Of a stretch of 64,000 bases of DNA, positions 1 to 14,959 are shown piece by piece. Below the pieces are notes generated by a model. That model worked only from the letters and a program-made list of their open reading frames with translations, was not told the DNA's origin and did not search any database. The number at the start of each line of letters is the position of its first letter. The stretch's first letter is position 1. The position numbers and the translations under genes are program-made. The DNA is from Oikopleura dioica (lineage: Eukaryota; Chordata; Appendicularia; Copelata; Oikopleuridae), in contig OU015568.1 of NCBI GenBank assembly GCA_907165135.1, forward strand, positions 876,501 to 940,500. The letters are read 5' to 3'.

Positions 1-2093
1 TATCTCTTGTCTGTGAGAAGTCGAAAACAACCAGTCTTTTTCTATATAAACCGAAATTCTTTCTTATTTCGACCATTTTCGAAGAGATACAAAAGTAAAA
101 AGATTAGAGATCGAAAAAAGATTGGTGTCCTTGGAATTGAGAAAAAGAATTAATTCGAATTCAGGACTCACTCTTTTTCTGATCTTTTCTATCACAACCG
201 ACGTTTTAATGGAACATTTCCTTGAGCAGATAAGAGGCCAAATCATCCGGTACTTTTGGCGCACATTCGCCCAGCGATGCGGCAAGTCGGGTGAAGAAAG
301 GGAGCAGATCGACTCTTCGGCGATCTACTTTCCAGATTTCTCGTGGAAGGCGCTTTCGATTAGCGGGGGTGTTGAGGTTTAGGAGGAATTCTTGAGCCGC
401 CGAATCGACCAGTTCTCGGTTGTAGATTGTCATCAGGGATTTCATGTAAGCGTCGAATTCTTCTTTTGCTTTTTGGGCTATTTTTACCAGGATCATTCTG
501 GGCAATTTTTGGTCGAACCAAAATAGAATTTTCAAGAGAATTTCGATGGTAATTTATTTTTATTTGCGTTCAATTTGGACGATATTTTTCGAAAAATTCT
601 AAGGTAGCTTTTGGGTCGATTCAAAAATTGATTTGAGACCCGAAAAAAGGGCATAAAAAGCCCGACCTGAAAGTTCCTTCGGATCAATTTCTTCCTTATC
701 ATCCTCCAAATGATCGTCATCTCCAAAATCATCATCGCCGTACAGTTCCGACAGGCCTGCTGCAATTTCCTCTTGAATGTCCTGATCTGCCTTTCGCTTT
801 CCTTTATCCTTGACGCCCGTTTTCTTCGGAATATGTTTCCCTCCTCTTTCTTTCTCGGAGTCTTTCCAGGCGTTCATTGGGACGAGGCTTTTCAGGTCCG
901 GCAAAGAAGTGTAGAAAAGTCGTTGATCTTCATCTTCCCAGCAGTCGTCCATTTCGCAGTTTTCAATTCCCCGCTCTGGGTGATAAATATCGATGCTCAT
1001 TTCTTTGTCCTCCGGGGAGTCTTCCGGCATATGAACAATCTCCAAGTCTAAGAGCTCTCCAAACGACTTGGCAAAGTCCGTCAGTTCTCTGACTTTTGAT
1101 TGCTGATCGAGAAGGGCGGAGCGACGTTCTTCGTGAATTTCACCGCGCTGCTGGTAAATATGACGGTTCGTTTTCTCCATTTTCTTGAGCTTGTCAAATT
1201 GCGATTTGAGGCAGACATTGAGCTTCTCGAAGTAGTCAGTGAAGAGGGCGATGAAATGGTTCATCTTCTTTGGTTCGAAAACGGAAAGGACTGAAAATGA
1301 GAATAAAAGGGGGATTTCGACAGTTGCATTTGCAGAAAAAGAGCCGCGCTTTGCATAAAAGTATCAGAAAGAAAGAAAAGGGCTTACCTGGAAGATCTTG
1401 GTTTTGCTTTTTGCAAAGTTCCCTGATATTTGGCGGCACAATTCCGGCCACATCTTCTCCAATCGACTTCAACAGCGAAAGCACAACATTGATATGTTCA
1501 AACTTCTCCTTGTCCGACTCAATCAGCGCTTTGATCTCATGATGGAGGATTCCCAACCCTTGTTTGTCCATAAAAACGCCGAGGACAGTCAACTCGCAAA
1601 TAATCTTTAAATCGTTTTTGTGCTTTGCTGGTTCGTCGGCGATTTTGGACAGAGTAAACTTTTTCTTGAACGAAGAAAACAGCGCTTCCATAAAATCCTC
1701 GTATCGTTGGTGAATTTTCTGGCAAAGGCTGACGACAGCATCGATATCGGCTGTTTTGAACTTCGCATCTGCAATCGCCGCCGCTGCTTCGGCGATGTAT
1801 CGCCCGAAATTCAATCCAGCGAATTCCTTCTCAAGCGCTTCTTTTTGATTTTCTTTGATCGCCCCCAATTTCTTCACGAAAGCCGAGTTCTTTTTCACCG
1901 TCGAATCAAGCTTGCCTTTTGGCTTGTTTTTGTCGAAATTGGGATCAGCATTTTCTTCACGAGCAGCTTTTCTGGCATTCAGCCGGTCGGAAATATCAGT
2001 GAGAAGATTTTCTAGCAGCTTTTCTTCGTCAATTTTGTCTTTTGGCGCCTCTTCGCTGTCTTGGACCTCGGGAGAAGGATCATTTTCGGTCAT
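1..2093 (-). CDS. UPF2: UPF2, regulator of nonsense transcripts 2 (5' part; runs off left edge)
   Basis: Scaffold of the nonsense-mediated mRNA decay machinery, bridging UPF1 and the UPF3/exon-junction complex in the cytoplasm. The start ATG is at 2093. Exon 1 (2093-1388) encodes an acidic N-terminus and the first half of the first MIF4G domain, with the UPF2-typical stretch LDSTVKKNSAFVKKL and later LCQKIHQRYEDF. Exon 2 (1290-640) carries the end of that domain, IHEERRSALL and the acidic WEDEDQRLFY segment. Exon 3 (from about 510) opens the second MIF4G domain with TPANRKRL and RRRVDLLPFFTRLAASL. The GT-AG introns 1387-1291 and about 639-510 keep frame. After LASYLLK (around 220) the frame hits a stop, so another intron probably begins there, possibly with a GA donor, and the rest of the protein lies beyond base 1. 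Identity rests on co-linear similarity to animal UPF2; the partial end is certain. Confidence 0.9.
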
Positions 2094-2398
2094 CAATCTC
2101 AAATTTACCTTTATTGATCTACTAAGAATCTACTAGCCGCTAGCGGCTTCGTGAACAAAAGAAAGAAGCCGCGGGAAATCAAAATTCTGATTGAAAGGAT
2201 TACTTTTGCGAAGCGGCAAGCTGCAGAAAATCTTGATTTGCATCCCTTTTTTTGAAGAAAGAAAAAAAATGAGTTTCAAAGAAAGGTGATTTATTAATTT
2301 AAAAAAAATCTGGTTTTATCTTTGATGTGTTCGAATGTGTGAGAAGATAAAGGCAGTATAAAAGGTGATGCGAGTGAGGAAAATGTGCAAGTTTGAAA

Positions 2399-3774
2399 TT
2401 ATTGTTTGGTCTCTTCTGGATTTCTAGCCAGCCATATGGTGAGCTTGTGTTTGTAAAGAAGCTTCTTATACTCAAGCTCCTTGGGATCCTCGTTGTTGTT
2501 GAGGATCTCTTTGAATTCCTCGACGACGCCAGTTATGGAGGTCTGAAACGATTTGATGACTAAAAGAAATGGAGAAATAAGGACTTACAATGTTGGAAAA
2601 GTCGTGGAAACGATCCCAATCTTGGTTCTTCAGCTCTTCTTTTGGAATTGAAAGAATCCACTTCCACTTTTGCTCCGCGCTCATCACCCTTATTTTTTGT
2701 TGGAATAGTGATTCAAATCGAAATGATATTGAAACTTACGTGAAATCAAGGGGAATTTCATCGTGAGAATCGAGGCTTGTATTGTTGACGGTCTTGTGCG
2801 GGTCTTCATTCGAAATTGTGCTTTCATTCTGAGCCGGATGAAAGGCAGCTTTGATATTGGTCTTCGACAGTGTCGATTGAGCTACTGGAAGATTTCCCGG
2901 CGGCTTTTCTGTCGATTCAGTTGGACCGATGATTCCCTAAAAATCAGCATGAGTATTTTTTAACGAAAGACAAAAGACCTCGTCTTGCAAGTTTTGAATA
3001 TCTAGTTTCGAAATCTTGACCCTCAAGTTGTTCTCCAAACACTGTTTCTTCAAGTCCTTCTCCTTCTTTTTCTTCTTCGCCAGTTCGATCGAATCAACTG
3101 ATTGCTCGAGCAAGCTCATGATTTTTTCCGCTCGACCGTTTCCAATTGATCGTCGTGATTTTGCACCTTGGGGAGACAGCTTCGAGGTGTTTTCAACGGA
3201 TCCTGTTGTTTTGTTGAAAGCTCGGCTGCTTCCGGTGAATTTGATGACTGGAGAAGAGGCGACTTCTTCAGAGTCGGGATCGAAGGGATCATTGCTTGAT
3301 TTCGGTCCAGTCTCGCCTTTGAAGAGATCTTTTGCCAGACTTCGTCGAGAAGATCGATTCTTTCGCAGCGGCGTTTCGCCTAGGTCTCGAATCGGAGAGT
3401 CTTTCTTCTTGCTCTTTGGACTGTCTCTTTTCGCCGGAGAAAGATGAGACGCTCGTTCGAAGGTCAGTCGGTGGCCCTTCTTGCTTCGTGGCGTTTTTTC
3501 GTCGACGGGAGTTTTCTTCAGTTTCTTTGGCGTTTTGGGACTGCCGAGGTTTTGGGGAGAAGTTTTTTCTGGAATCTCCTCTGGCTTCTGAAAAAAATTT
3601 AGATAGACAAATGATATTTGATGGACGCAAAAACCATTTCTATTAATTTACCTTGTTCGCATCTTTAAGAATATTTCGCGTGAGCTTTGAGCTCTTCAGA
3701 CTTAGCCCATGTTTCCCAAGAACAGCATTAGTTTTCTTGTATCTCTCCACGATCGTGTTATCCCCGTCTTCCAT
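2399..3774 (-). CDS. Unrecognised basic, Ser/Lys-rich protein with short coiled coil
   Basis: Five-exon gene; I do not recognise the family. The start ATG is at 3774 and the stop at 2399-2401. After a 41-residue first exon comes a long disordered segment rich in SPK/TPKK-type sites (TPKKLKKTPVDEKTPRSKKG), a charged helical stretch (IELAKKKKKEKDLKKQC), an acidic Pro/Ser linker, and a compact C-terminal part containing EQKWKWILSIPKEELK and VVEEFKEIL. Short introns with GT-AG borders (for example near 3651-3593 and 2984-2938) keep one frame throughout. The many proline-directed phosphorylation-type sites suggest a cell-cycle-regulated nuclear protein, but that is inference. It lies head-to-tail about 300 bp upstream of UPF2 and is divergent from the O-fucosyltransferase-like gene. 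Confidence 0.65.
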
Positions 3775-4285
3775 TTTCGCCTCTTTTTCACTCTTCTATG
3801 AAAATGAGAACTCTTTGAGAAATTCAGCGCGCTGGGCGATTTTCGCTTGGGAAAGCGCTCCGCTTCTCTTGGAGGAGCGCGCGTCGTGGAAGAAAATTCG
3901 CGCTGCTGGAAGAATTCGATTTTTATTTTTGAACGTTTCGGGCTAGAATTATTTTTGAATGATTAGTTTGATCATAACAAATTTATTTATCTTAAAAAAT
4001 ATGTGAATAAAAATTTGAAAAAAAATATTTTGAAGAAAAAAGTTTTCAAATAAGAAAAAAAATTCTGTCGTAGACTGTTCTTACTGTAACTAAACAACAG
4101 TAAACGAAGATATTGGGTAGTTCCTTAGTTTTTCGTTGCTTGACGAAAAGATCAACGAATGCAGATTTAAATTGACGAGCTTATCCGAGGTGCCATTTCG
4201 GAGACCTTTGCCAATTGAAAATGCCCGCGCCGATCCATTTCAAAATGTACCGGTGCATCAAACCAGCATTCCACACGCAAGAGAA

Positions 4286-6288
4286 ATGTATATCAACAGA
4301 GATTGCAGAAAACTATTTCGTGGATTATTCAATTATTTGATTGTTTTATTGGCGATTTTGAAAGCCGTTGAAATCGTCAAAACCCTTGATTACCTCGACA
4401 ACAAGAAAATATCTTTCCATCAATCAAGACAAAAACAGAACAATTCAAACAAAACAAAACAGCAAAAACACCATTCCGACCCCGTAGAAAACAAGCAAAA
4501 TGATCATTTTCTTCTTCAAGTATCAAATCATTCCTGCCCAAAAGCTGCTCCCAACGATGAAATTTTCAGTAATCCCCCAAATGGGCGAGTTTTAGTTGCA
4601 GTTTTTCCTTATGGCCCGAACAATCAAATTAGGGGCTTTCGAGAGACCATTTTTCTTGCGAAAATGCTCAACAGGTAATTCTCTTTTTTTAGTAACTTTT
4701 CAATCTCAATGTTCAAATTCAAGATCGATAGTTGCTCCACCATTTTTCAAGCACGATCGGACTGACAAATCTGTCTCTTCAAGTTCCAATTTGATCGATC
4801 CATGGGTACTGGTTCAAAATTTTAATTCGACATTCAGTTTCATTAACAAAAGCCAACATTTTTGAATCAGTAAGAGGATCGACTTGACCTTTCGCAAATT
4901 TCTTCCATTGTCCCTTTGGTTGACCCGAGGAAACTGAAGAATTTCTGCGGGGAAAGCTTTGATGTCATTTTGCAAACCAAAAGGAGAAATAATCCTATGA
5001 GCAGAATCGAAGATGTTTACAATTACTCTTCAATGAATTTTCACTCCTTCAAACAAACGAAACGTCAACCATCATTAAACTCAACAACTCTTCCAGCTTC
5101 TGGTAAAACAAAAAGTGCTGCTTAGATTCCATTTTTCAGGTGCGATAAAGCTGGGGACAAATGTAACTCGCGTCCGAGAGCTCTGGACTTCTGATGAAAA
5201 ATGCGCGTTTATGCTCTTCCCATATCACGTGATCAATTTTAAAGGGATCGTGAACAACAGCAAAAAGTATGCATTCGTCGATCTCCAGCGAGAAATCGTC
5301 CGCGCAACCCGCCGACCGAAGTACATTCAAGAAGTCGTGGAGAAATTCTTCGACAGTGAAATCAAGGAGGAATACGGAGCGCTGCACTGGCGGTATGATC
5401 CGAAAGATTGGTTTCTTCATTGCGACAGAGAGAAGAATGAAGGGCCGATTTGCTCTGGAGTAAGAAATGCGAGGAATAATCCAGAAAGATTTGGTGAAAT
5501 GTTGCTGGAGGATTTGCAAACAAAGAGTATTAAAGTTTTGTACATTGCGGCGCCGGTAGATGACCATGAATTGATATCAAAAATCATACTAAAATAGGTG
5601 GTGGTCTAAACTTTGAAGTTCTTACGTGCGATAAGAACTTCGTGTGGCCTAAACTTTGATCGTTCCCATGTGCGATTCTTTGAGAAAGTGGCATAAACTT
5701 TGATTCTTCATATGTGTGAAAGTGGTCTAAACTTTGAATTTCCCCTGAGGCGCTCTGACTAGTTTTATGTGTGTCATCACCTTGAATGAAAAACGTAAAC
5801 CTTATTGGTCTGCATAAAGCGTAGTGGCCTTAGCGGGCGGTGCTCTAGTCACCGATGGCAGAACCGCCTCCGGGGAAATTCAAAGTTTAGGCCACTTTCT
5901 CAAAGAATCACACATGGGAACGATCAAAGTTCAGGCCACACGAAGTTCTTATCGCACATAAGAACTTCAAAGTTTAGACCACCACCTATTTTACCAATCA
6001 AGGTAAGCTTATCTGGAAGCAACACCTTACTGTTAATTTAAGAAGCACATAAAAGTCTTCACAGGAAAAGACCTAGAAAAATTCATCAAGCAGAACTACT
6101 CCTCTTGTCCGAAAATCATGAAAAACTTCCACGATGCTTTCTCACTTCTTGAGCAAGAAATGTGCTTCAAAAGCCGAAGATTCTATCCGTCAACTGGAAG
6201 CAGCTGGAGTCTTAATGTCGTGATGGAAAGAATAGTTTTCGATAAAAGGGAAAACGAAGATAATTATAATCTAATGAAAAATATATAA
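4286..6288 (+). CDS. O-fucosyltransferase-like type II membrane protein (GDP-fucose O-FucT fold), interrupted by a MITE
   Basis: Probable GDP-fucose-dependent glycosyltransferase of the Golgi/ER lumen. The chosen ATG (4286) leaves a short basic cytosolic end and a TM anchor (FNYLIVLLAILKAVEIV). The catalytic fold is recognised by YGPNNQIRGFRETIFLAKML, APPFFKHDRTD after intron 4675-4723, EDRLDLSQISSIVPLVDPRK, ALHWRYDPKDWF, and the C-terminal hallmark EQEMCFKSRRFYPSTGSSWS. The exon 4 junction (5105-5139) is GT-AG. Codon CTA at 5589-5591 is followed by AAA TAG because a 402-bp inverted-repeat element begins there. Removing 5592-5993 gives an open frame into CCA ATC AAG and a normal donor at 6003, with the last exon from about 6045. 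As assembled the reading frame is broken. The first-exon start and the exon 2/3 join are uncertain. Confidence 0.75.
5590..5993. mobile_element. 402-bp MITE with long inverted repeats and TA target duplication
   Basis: The two ends are inverted copies: TAAAATAGGTGGTGGTCT on the left and its complement ending at 5993 on the right. Pairing continues through AGTTCTTA, GTGTGGCCTAAACTTTGA and CGTTCCCATGTG for more than 90 bp. TA dinucleotides flank the element, which fits Tc1/mariner-type insertion. No ORF of transposase size is present, so it is non-autonomous. It lies in a coding exon of the O-fucosyltransferase-like gene. Confidence 0.9.
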
Positions 6289-6403
6289 GCTTTAAAATAT
6301 ATGCTATAATATATAGCATTTAATAAATACAAGCATTTTATTAAAGCAAATATATACAGTCAGATTATTCAAACGGGTCTTAAAGCGATTGCTTATAAAT
6401 TTA

Positions 6404-6750
6404 TTATGCAGAAACAGGCTGGTATTCCTTCTTTTCTTTCTTCTTGTTGTTGTGATGCACCTTGCAACAGCCACCGATTATCAAAATAAGGAAGACCAAC
6501 ATAATTAGCGCGGAATTCAAGAATCTGTGAATTGAAGCACCTTCTTCGCCGAAAATAGTAGAATTCATAAATTCAGGATTGAGTGCGTGCGCAATTTTAA
6601 ATTGTATTCTTGTTTACAGTGATCCATCAGGTTGCAGATTCGAGGAGGAAGAGCACCTTTGCTGCATCCCTTTATATTTATTAGAGATTTTTGTCTTCCA
6701 AATCTTGTTACCTGAAGAATTTCGCTGCAGGCACTCTTAGACAATTGCAT
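6404..6750 (-). CDS. Small single-pass membrane protein, unrecognised
   Basis: My preferred model has three exons: MQLSKSACSEILQ, an intron from about 6711 ending near 6670, GCSKGALPPRICNLMDHC, a GT-AG intron (GTAAACAAG to GGCGAAGAAG), then a third exon with a hydrophobic helix ALIMLVFLILIIGGCC and a Lys-rich tail ending QPVSA. The product is about 78 residues: a Cys-containing N-terminal part, one TM segment and a basic cytosolic tail. The alternative is two overlapping ORFs (6565-6750 and 6404-6568), the second starting at its own ATG. I do not recognise the family. The intron that rebuilds the Cys codon is the reason I favour one gene. Confidence 0.45.
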
Positions 6751-7199
6751 TCTCTTTTTGTTTCTCTTTTTGAATGAATGGAAAAGCTGAGCTTGATTTA
6801 TTGCAGATTCTGAGTTGATAATCAGCAGGGCTGTTATTCGATGTCCTTGTCTTAGGTCGAGGCGTGAAGCCGTTCGTGGACTCTAATCCACAAACTATAC
6901 AATTGCGGTCGCCAAGAACTTTGAGTTTGATTAAGTACTTTAATGGCCAGCGACTTTTCGGCGAATAAATACGGTCATAAAATTTTTAATTGCTAGAAAT
7001 CGCAGAGAAATACCTTGCCAGAGAAATATAAAATTTTGTCATGATCTGGACGATCTTTTCTTTTTCGCTTACATTTTTTTTCAAAAATTATGTATTTGGC
7101 AGTAAATAATAAGAATTACACTTGTACAGATAGAAGATATTTACTCGTCATTTTGTCTATTGCATCAGAGCCCCTGATTGTTTCAGGATTTTCAGGTTC

Positions 7200-10330
<3,131 letters not shown>

Positions 10331-11737
10331 CAGCAGATTCTTCGCTTTCTCTTTTCGTCAGGAATTTGATTCTTCAAGATCTCTGCAGTTTTCGTCTGGT
10401 TTTGTTGATGTTAGGACTGGATCGATGCGCCGGGATTATGTAATTGGACTTATTGGACTTGTGGAGCGACTGTGTGATTTGGTGACATAGAAAGTTACTT
10501 TCTGAACAAATAATAACTGTAATTATGTAACATTATGATATTTTAATTAATGATCACGCAGAGGAAGCACCGGTTCAAATTGCAAGGGATTTTTATGTTC
10601 TCATTTTGTACAGATAAAATTATTTCTTCTTTATGATTTCCAAGCTCATTTCTCTTTCTTATTCCAACCGGAAAAAATCGCAATTCAAAGTCGAAAAGAC
10701 ATAAAAAAATCGAGTCCAACCGGGGTCAAAAATCAGCAACTGGCTTGTTTACTCTTTGCTCCTTTCGAAAGAATCCTCATTCGATTTCAAAAAAAATCGA
10801 ACGAAATTTTCGGCAAGTAGACTCTGTCAATACTACCCGCCGTGGTATTTACACAATGAGGTGTGTTTCTTCGTAAAAAATCATATCGGAAGGAGAGCTA
10901 GGAAGAACGAGCTTAGTTTCTCTTTTTTCGAGGACACGTGTCTTGAAAACGGTGGTGAAAGATGGGATCAATATCGAGTTTGAAGAATTGCGCGGGATGA
11001 ACTTATTTTCATTGGCGCAGGCGGTTTCAAGCTCGTACGATAATTTTAATAAGAAATGTTGAATCAGCAACTTTGTCATCCTTGATCGAAAAATTAATTC
11101 TTAACCAAAACAAGGCGAATATATTTAATGTTACATTTACCTTGATATTAAATTCGATTATTTATGATCACGAATTTTTATTTTAAAAATCTGAAGGCCT
11201 CTTCCAAGGGCAAGGATAAGCTTATCACTTTAGCTCAGAGTGTGATTTAGACATAGGTGTGAGCAGACTTCAAGCAGACACAATCATAGAGAAAATTTTG
11301 CTTAGATTTTGTTTGAACAAGAGAATGTCTCAAAAACGAGAATTCATAACTCAACCAAGAAGAGCAGGCTACAAAATTCCCGATTTGAAAGGAAATGGAA
11401 AAATCAAGTAACAACAAGAATAAGTTCTTTCGCTAATTTGATGATTGTTATCCATACTCAGGGCTTATTTCTAAGATTTATAATGTGAATTATATAATTT
11501 ATCTTTATGACATATAATATGCAAAAATATAAATGGCTGGAGCGCTTATCGTAAGCCTTGGGACTGATAACATCCCAGATGCAATTGCGTCATCGAGAAT
11601 TCAATTGTCTGGGAGCTTTAGGTCACCATCGAAATCAATCTGAAAAAGAAGAAGAAGCTAGTCATGACCGAAAAAAGTAAGGATAATAGTACTTCAAATC
11701 CAAAATAAAAATTCCGTGAAGTACTGATTCAAAAAAA
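10331..11737. other. Intergenic/promoter region between divergent ACSL and SUN genes
   Basis: This 1.4-kb stretch separates two divergently transcribed genes, so it should hold both promoters. I see AT-rich sequence, a few short ORFs without family features (for example 10756-10983 and 10849-11079 minus) and no RNA gene. No convincing core promoter motif can be named from the sequence alone. Confidence 0.6.
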
Positions 11738-12908
11738 ATGGAGAAAAAACCGCTTGAAGAACTTTTCTTCCCTGATATTACTCCCTTGAAAAGAAGCATA
11801 ATTTCAAATGCGAGAAAAGCTACTTCTTCAGTCATAAGAAAATGCGATGATTTTGCCATTTCCGGAAGAAGAAATTTCACTCCGAAAAACATTCTGGTTC
11901 TTGCTTTTCTGGCGATGCTTCCTCTTTCGATCCCACATTTGCGAAACCTGAAAATGAAGATTGGCAGAATAGCTTCTTCACCTCCCGCCCTCTCAATTCC
12001 CGACTTTCCCGACTTTCCGAAAATCTCCTTTCCAGAGCTTCCAGCGGTCAACTTTCACTCTAAAACGAGCCGCCACGAAGTCAAGAAGTGCGGAGAATCA
12101 GAAGACATCATAAACCTGCGTAAAGAACTAATAGAGCTTCGAGAAGAGCTTGATGATCTCCGAAAAAATCCTCTCAACGCGGAAAAAGTCAAGGAGGAAC
12201 TTCAAGAAATTGTTTATTCAACTCTTGAAGACAAGGTTTGCCCCGACAAAAGTTTTTTTTTCAACTCGTATTTTTAAGACGGGCATGGCTGATTACGCGC
12301 TAGAATCAGCAGGTGCAGAAGTTCTCGAAAAATGGACGACTCCGGGAATCCCGACTGGAAACGCTTTGATGAAGATTTGGAACATGCCGATTTTCTACCA
12401 GACAATGTCTCCTAGACTTGCTCTTCAACCGAATGTGCATCCGGGGAATTGCTTCGCGTTTGCGGGAGATACAGGCTTTCTGACGGTCAAGCTCGCTCGG
12501 CCGATTTACCCAACCAATTTTACCATCGAGCACATTCCAAAGGTACTTTCTTCGTGAAATTTTTACGCCTTACTATTTCAGGCACTGTCATTTGGCGACA
12601 TAAGCTCTGCTCCGAGAAACCTGACTCTGGAAGTATTCAACCCTATTTCCGGAAAAGGCAGCATCGTCGGCACCTCAACATTCAACATCGACGGTTTTCC
12701 CGTTCAGACCTTCAGGACTTCCATTACTGATGCTCTTTCTAAACCAACTCAGGTCAAAGGTCTTTCCTTTTGAAAAGCATTGTCAACCTGGACACAAAGG
12801 AAGACCTTATTTAAGTTCATACGACTAAGAATCAATTCAAACTGGGGAAATCCCAATTTTACTTGTCTCTACCGACTCCGTGTTCATGGATCTCAACATG
12901 ATTTTTAA
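11738..12908 (+). CDS. SUN: SUN-domain inner nuclear membrane protein
   Basis: LINC-complex component that spans the inner nuclear membrane and binds KASH proteins in the perinuclear space. Four exons: 11738-12235, 12279-12542, 12582-12752, 12816-12908, all GT-AG with introns of 39-69 nt and frame kept. The N-terminus is short and basic, then TM ([17 protein letters not shown], about residues 50-66), then a predicted coiled coil ([14 protein letters not shown]). The SUN domain contains [52 protein letters not shown] and the C-terminal [20 protein letters not shown], which includes the conserved penultimate strand. The total is about 340 residues, like the short SUN3/SPAG4-type proteins rather than SUN1/2. 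Confidence 0.92.
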
Positions 12909-13516
12909 CCTATTTTAGTTAAATTTAACCCATTCAAATCAGATAACAAATATTCAGCTTTCTTATGCATATTTTCATGATACGAAAAGCGAGATTTGCC
13001 AATCTTTCTGAATGAAAAAAAAATAAAAATTGATATTTCGGCGTCTTGAAGAAATACTTTCTTCAAGAAAATATCATTCTGATATTGTCAAATTTTCCTC
13101 CTGACATCTGAAGATGTCAAAAACGTCACCTTCATATTGAACTAATCTTCTAATAATCTTTCTTTTTATTTTACTAACTCCACTAACAACATTTCTCAAA
13201 GTGTTTCAAAGCTGCCGAAAATGTCAAATGAATGAAGTCAATAAAATTCCTATCGTTAAAAATCGGCGTCAATTTGGCTATTTTTATCTTAGCGTTGAAC
13301 AATTGCGCGCTATCTCTTGAGCTCTTCGATTAGTTTTATCTTTTCAAATCTGGAGGACTTCTGTCATAACAAAATTTAAACTCCGCCGCTATCGCCTTTA
13401 AACCGAGAAAAAGAGAAGGCTTCGCAAAGGAACTTTGCCCGCGGCACCTATCGCTTAGCTGGTACGACCTCTCAGCAGAAGCCACATTCTAGGGCCGATA
13501 TTATGAAAAAGCAAGG
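12909..13516. other. Intergenic region between SUN and HS3ST-like genes
   Basis: About 600 bp of AT-rich sequence between two same-strand genes. I see no ORF with family features, no tRNA and no strong inverted repeat. It probably contains the SUN 3' UTR and the promoter of the following gene. Confidence 0.6.
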
Positions 13517-14855
13517 ATGGAGAGAATTTATTTGAAAGGGCTTTTCGTTTGCTTCGTTCAATTTGTTTTGTTTGGGGCTTTGTACTGGCATTTTACAGAA
13601 AGAATAGAAGAGTCTTTCAGCTTCGAGTATTATTCAAAGGTAAGAATCAATGCTGTTATAATTGCCTTGAAAATTTTTTTCTAGAGATCAAACAAAGAAG
13701 AGAGTAAAACTGAGAAATTTCTTGAGAAAGAAGATGAATTATGGATAGGAAAGGCTCAAAAATCCCATTTCTAGTTCTTGTACTTTTTAAAAGCCGGTTC
13801 ATAATTATTTTTATGATCGATTTTATTGCGTTTCGGAAGAAATTAGGATCTATCAAATAAAATAATTGGAAAATAGCCTTTTGAAAGAACCTACACCATA
13901 CAACAGCAAAAAATGGGGAAAAACTCAATCCCACGAAAATTTCAATTACAACGAAGCATATTTCTCCAACTCCGCTCCGCCAAATTTCATCGGAGCTGGC
14001 GCGAAAAAATGTGGCACCGGCGCCTTTAAATTCTTTATGGGTCACCATCAGCATTTCAAACAAGCGAGAGGGGGAGAAGCACACTTCATTTATGACGATT
14101 CGAAATGGGCTCTCGGCTGGCCCTACTACCAAAAATATTTCAAGGGCTACGGCCCAAACGATGGAAATGTAATTTTCGAAGGAACGCCGAGATACATGGT
14201 CGAAAACCTGGTCCCAGAAAGGGTAAAAGCGATGAATCCTTTGATGAAAATCGTGTTTGTCTTCTGCGATCCAATCAAGCGCCTCAAATCTGACTTCATG
14301 CACGTTCCTTTGACAAAAGAGCCGCACAATCGAATCATTGGTGCGTATTCAAAAGTCGGGGACATCATCGACTCTGCTCTTCCAGACATCAAATCGAAGC
14401 TCAAACTCCACGGGGAAGACTACATCACTGACATTTATCGCCACGACATCGCACACAGCCTTTTCACCAATAGCATCTACGTTCATCACCTCAAACATTG
14501 GCTAGAATACTTCCCGAAAAACCAAATCCTGATTCTCGAAGGCGAAGAAATCCTAAAATCGCCGCAAAAAATGGCTAAAAAGACGCAAAAATTTCTCAAT
14601 CTCGAGGAAGAAATCAAGGACGAGCACTTTTTCATCAACAAAACTTCTGGTTACTACTGTATCAAAAACCCAGCCACTCTCGAGCCCCACTGTATGTCTA
14701 CAAAAGCAAAAGGGCGGTCATCGAAGGTTGATCCAGAAGTTCTAGAGCTATCAGAAGAGCAAGAAAAGGAGCTGAATGAGTTTTTTCTGCCTTTTAATCT
14801 GCAACTCTGTGAGATTATTGGACCCAGTTTGAGCTTTTTAAAGCACATTTGCTAG
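13517..14855 (+). CDS. Heparan sulfate 3-O-sulfotransferase-like enzyme
   Basis: Golgi type II enzyme predicted to move sulfate from PAPS to a glucosamine of heparan sulfate or a related glycan. ATG 13517 gives the signal-anchor FVCFVQFVLFGALYW. Exon 1 ends 13639, exon 2 starts 13685, and the long exon 3 starts near 13877. The PAPS 5'-phosphosulfate loop appears as GAGAKKCGTGAFKFF (KGGTRAL in vertebrate HS3STs). It is followed by FEGTPRYMVE, the 3'-phosphate site FVFCDPIKRLKSDF, HHLKHWLEYFPKNQILILEG, and the disulfide loop with FFINKTSGYYC and KGRSSKVDP. The second intron (about 13770-13876) keeps frame only with a non-GT donor. Length (about 380) and motif order match the family, but the GGTR-to-CGTG change makes substrate choice uncertain. 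Confidence 0.85.
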
Positions 14856-14959
14856 AATTTCTTCAATTGAAAATAGAAAAAATGGATGAAATTAATAAAT
14901 AATAAATAAATATCGTATATTTTCGAGAAAAAACGGAATATACAGTCAGGCTGACTGAG

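Noticed and set aside
11590-11645. Minus-strand IDFDGDLKLPDN, resembling an EF-hand loop
   Set aside because: It is isolated, stops after 12 residues, and has no credible upstream exon before the SUN gene.
13400-13490. GC-richer patch resembling a tRNA
   Set aside because: No acceptor-stem pairing and no A/B box at correct spacing could be drawn.
13656-14327. 223-codon minus-strand ORF
   Set aside because: It is the antisense shadow of the HS3ST-like exon on the plus strand, which carries clear family motifs.
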